A stretch of 6,825 bases of DNA from RYN-433 sp036558265 (lineage in GTDB: Bacteria; Planctomycetota; Phycisphaerae; Tepidisphaerales; Tepidisphaeraceae). Location: the NCBI GenBank assembly GCA_036558265.1, contig DATBFY010000463.1:1-6825 (forward strand), written 5' to 3'. The number at the start of each line of letters is the position of its first letter. Position 1 is the stretch's first letter. Made by a program: the position numbers and the translations under genes. Below, in pieces: positions 4,801 to 6,825 of the stretch. The notes below the pieces were generated by a model. It did not search any database and was not told the origin of the DNA. It saw only the letters and a list, made by a program, of their open reading frames with translations.

Positions 4801-6825
4801 GTGCGGAAGTGGTCGGTGCGAATCCTCGTGGGGCTGGTGGCGCTGGTGGCGTTGTTGCTGCTGGCGGTGCAGGTGGTGCTCTGGACGGATCTGCCCAGGC
4901 AATGGGTGTTGTCGGCGATCGAGCAGAAGCTGCAATTGCGGGTGGGGGCGCGGTCGTTCGATACGGGTTGGGGCGGGCACACGTCGCTGTCGGGCGTGAC
5001 GTTGTCGCTGCCGCTGTCGCAGGAATCGTTCCTGCAGACGACGCGGCTGTCGATCGATCATACCGGGCTGATGGGTTTGATCGTCGGTCGCGGGCTGAAG
5101 CTGGAATCGATCGAGATCGATCGGCCGGACGTGCTGTTGCGGCAGATGCCGGACGGGCGGTGGAACCTGCAGGAGGTGGTGGAGCTGGTCCGGCGCGCGA
5201 GCGGCGGGAAGACGGTGGAGGGCCAGTCCCGGACGCCGGGGCTGGTGCAGCTTCCGCGGGTACGGATCGCGGAGGGGACCGTTCGACTGGTGAACCTTGC
5301 GGGGCGTCAGGCGACGCTGGGCCCGCTGACGATCCGGGGCGATCCGGACGGGCCCCTGGCGTGGAAATTCGAGGCGTCGACCCCCGGGCGACTGGACTTG
5401 ACCGGCGTGCTGGCGCCCGGCGCGGACTGGGCGCACCAGGCGTCGATCTCGGTTCGCGGGCTTGGTCCTTTGGTACGGCCGTTCCTGAACGCCCCGTCGC
5501 CGGCGCTGTTGAAGGCGCTGGAAAACTTCGAACTCGCGGGGCGATGGGACGGTCGCGTCTCGGGCAACCTGCAGGGCCGGCTTGACCTGCGCAAGCTGTA
5601 CCTGGGCGGATACACGGTGACCGGGCCGCTGAACGTTTCGCTGGACCAGGGTGTGGCGACGATCGTCCCGCGTGGGGCGCAGGTGACGTCGCCGTCGCCG
5701 GAGCAGATCCCGGCGGCGCGCGCGGGCGGCGGCTCGATCTTCGTTGACGGGCACTCGGTGACCGTGGAGAAGCTCTCGCTCGCACTGGCGGGGGGCGAAG
5801 TGCGAGTGGGGGGGAGTTACGCGTGGGATCGCGGCGCCGGGAAAGTCGAGGCGTGGTGGAACCAGTTGATGCTGCCGAAGGGAACGACGCACAACGGCAC
5901 GATCACCGCTTCGCTGCGGCAGCCTTGGCCGAACCAGCCCGACATCGACCTGGAGCTGACGACCGAGGGCGCCCAGGACGACGGGAGCGACACCTGGTCC
6001 GCCTCGATCAAGCTGGATGGCCACGGGACGAGCTGGAGTCACATCGACTGGACGATCGGGGCGCCGAAGCTGGTGTTCACGCGGGCCGCGCAAACGTACA
6101 ACCTGGACGGCACGTCGGCGCGGCTTTCGACGCGTGGCGACTTGATGACGCTGGACGACATCTCGATCCCGCCAGGCAACCTTTACGGCAGGTGGAAGCG
6201 CGGCACGCTGGAGGCGCACGGGGCGTATCACAGGTCAACGGGGCAGTGGTACGCGTACGCCACGGGAAAGGACTGGCCGCTGTCGCCGAAGGGGAACCGC
6301 ACGCCTGCGGACTTCGTGGTGAACGTGTCGGGGGATCGGACCTGGGCGCGGCTCGGCGAGCTGTTCATCGCCGGTGCGGGCGTGGAGGTGTGGGCGGAAG
6401 GCGACCTGTCGTACGGCGCGAAAGGAATGCCGGCGGAGCTGAACATGTACGCCTGGTTCCCGCCGATCGACTACACGTGGCGCGAGCGGGGGGGCCAGAC
6501 GCGCGACGACGTTCGACTTTCGGGGCGGATGCGCGCCGAGCTGCATGTGACCGGCGGCGCGCGCGAGCCGATCCGGCTTGACGTCAACGGCAAGCTGTAC
6601 GCCCACGAGCTGATGGCCAAGGGGCACGCGCTGGGCGACGTCGCGCTGCGCCTGACGGGGCGCGCGGATGATGACGGGGTTTCGGTGCGGACCGAGCGAT
6701 TGCGGCTGATGAGCGGTCAGTGGGACCTGGCGGGCCGGTACACGTGGCACGATCGGCTCACGCGGGTGAATGTGGATCTGGCGGAGGGTTCGCTGGCGCA
6801 GTTGGACAATTTCGCGGCGGCGCCG
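4801..6825 (+). CDS. AsmA-like membrane-anchored envelope protein, 3' end outside window
   Basis: The frame is open from the GTG at 4801 to the window end: 675 residues with no stop. Residues 1-6 are basic (MRKWSV), about 7-28 form a single Leu/Val-rich membrane anchor, and the rest is a long beta-rich periplasmic region. The N-terminal third has the AsmA pattern: a short helix after the anchor, a strand with DTGWGG (54-59), repeated strands (LSGVTLSL, LESIEIDRPDVLLRQ), then PDGRWNLQEVVELV (117-130), close to the DGRWN element seen in AsmA domains. Further in, alternating strands and short linkers continue without Cys-rich or catalytic motifs. AsmA/TamB-like proteins span the envelope and are implicated in moving phospholipids to the outer membrane or in outer-membrane protein assembly. 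An in-frame stop at 4750 excludes a longer form. A GTG at 4816 has GGAAG at 6 nt and is an alternative start. Which AsmA subfamily it belongs to cannot be settled without the C-terminus. Confidence 0.85.
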   Translation, partial: MRKWSVRILVGLVALVALLLLAVQVVLWTDLPRQWVLSAIEQKLQLRVGARSFDTGWGGHTSLSGVTLSLPLSQESFLQTTRLSIDHTGLMGLIVGRGLKLESIEIDRPDVLLRQMPDGRWNLQEVVELVRRASGGKTVEGQSRTPGLVQLPRVRIAEGTVRLVNLAGRQATLGPLTIRGDPDGPLAWKFEASTPGRLDLTGVLAPGADWAHQASISVRGLGPLVRPFLNAPSPALLKALENFELAGRWDGRVSGNLQGRLDLRKLYLGGYTVTGPLNVSLDQGVATIVPRGAQVTSPSPEQIPAARAGGGSIFVDGHSVTVEKLSLALAGGEVRVGGSYAWDRGAGKVEAWWNQLMLPKGTTHNGTITASLRQPWPNQPDIDLELTTEGAQDDGSDTWSASIKLDGHGTSWSHIDWTIGAPKLVFTRAAQTYNLDGTSARLSTRGDLMTLDDISIPPGNLYGRWKRGTLEAHGAYHRSTGQWYAYATGKDWPLSPKGNRTPADFVVNVSGDRTWARLGELFIAGAGVEVWAEGDLSYGAKGMPAELNMYAWFPPIDYTWRERGGQTRDDVRLSGRMRAELHVTGGAREPIRLDVNGKLYAHELMAKGHALGDVALRLTGRADDDGVSVRTERLRLMSGQWDLAGRYTWHDRLTRVNVDLAEGSLAQLDNFAAAP

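Noticed and set aside
4780..6231. Leftward open frame of 483 codons rich in Arg, Gln and Pro
   Set aside because: It is antisense to the AsmA-like gene, which has a proper membrane anchor and beta-rich pattern. The composition is that of a mirror of GTG/CTG-rich codons.
1..6825. CRISPR arrays, tRNA or rRNA genes, insertion sequences, phage attachment sites
   Set aside because: No regularly spaced repeats, cloverleaf-like gene, conserved rRNA stretch, transposase or terminal inverted repeats were recognised.

Overview
The window looks like chromosomal DNA of a GC-rich, double-membraned bacterium. The best guess is a planctomycete, possibly of the Phycisphaerae. This is inferred from the kinds of protein present (an N-terminal zinc ribbon followed by a membrane segment, a small lipoprotein resembling a planctomycetal family, a lipoprotein-type SppA, an AsmA-like giant) and from strong G/C-ending codon use. 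There is no rRNA, tRNA or marker gene to settle it. I saw no CRISPR array, transposase, integrase or phage gene.

Layout. Positions 1-1797 carry three leftward genes: the first codons of a gene running off the left edge (65 to 1), a secreted HlyD/RND-type periplasmic adaptor (1043 to 150), and a small HExxH metallopeptidase (1797 to 1417). The gap between the last two, 1044-1416, is the only long non-coding stretch. It holds a candidate extended -10 promoter, a perfect 9-bp inverted repeat and a set of competing inverted repeats. At 1798-1853 a 56-bp divergent spacer separates the metallopeptidase from a rightward run of four genes: sppA-like protease (1854-2846), zinc ribbon / membrane / vWA-like protein (2854-3939), lipoprotein (about 4025-4711) and an AsmA-like protein starting at 4801 and still open at 6825.

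How the genes fit together. Every gene with a readable function points to the cell envelope: export adaptor, membrane-protein or signal-peptide proteolysis, outer-membrane or periplasmic lipoprotein, and AsmA-type envelope lipid handling. sppA and the zinc-ribbon gene are only 7 nt apart and are probably co-transcribed. A GC-rich hairpin then separates them from the lipoprotein and AsmA genes. Near the same point the plus strand changes from C-rich to G-rich although the genes keep the same direction.

Nothing here amounts to a clear new system. The most unusual items are the zinc ribbon-membrane-vWA-like protein coupled to SppA, the GC-skew switch within co-directional genes, and a degenerate heptanucleotide repeat directly in front of the AsmA-like gene.
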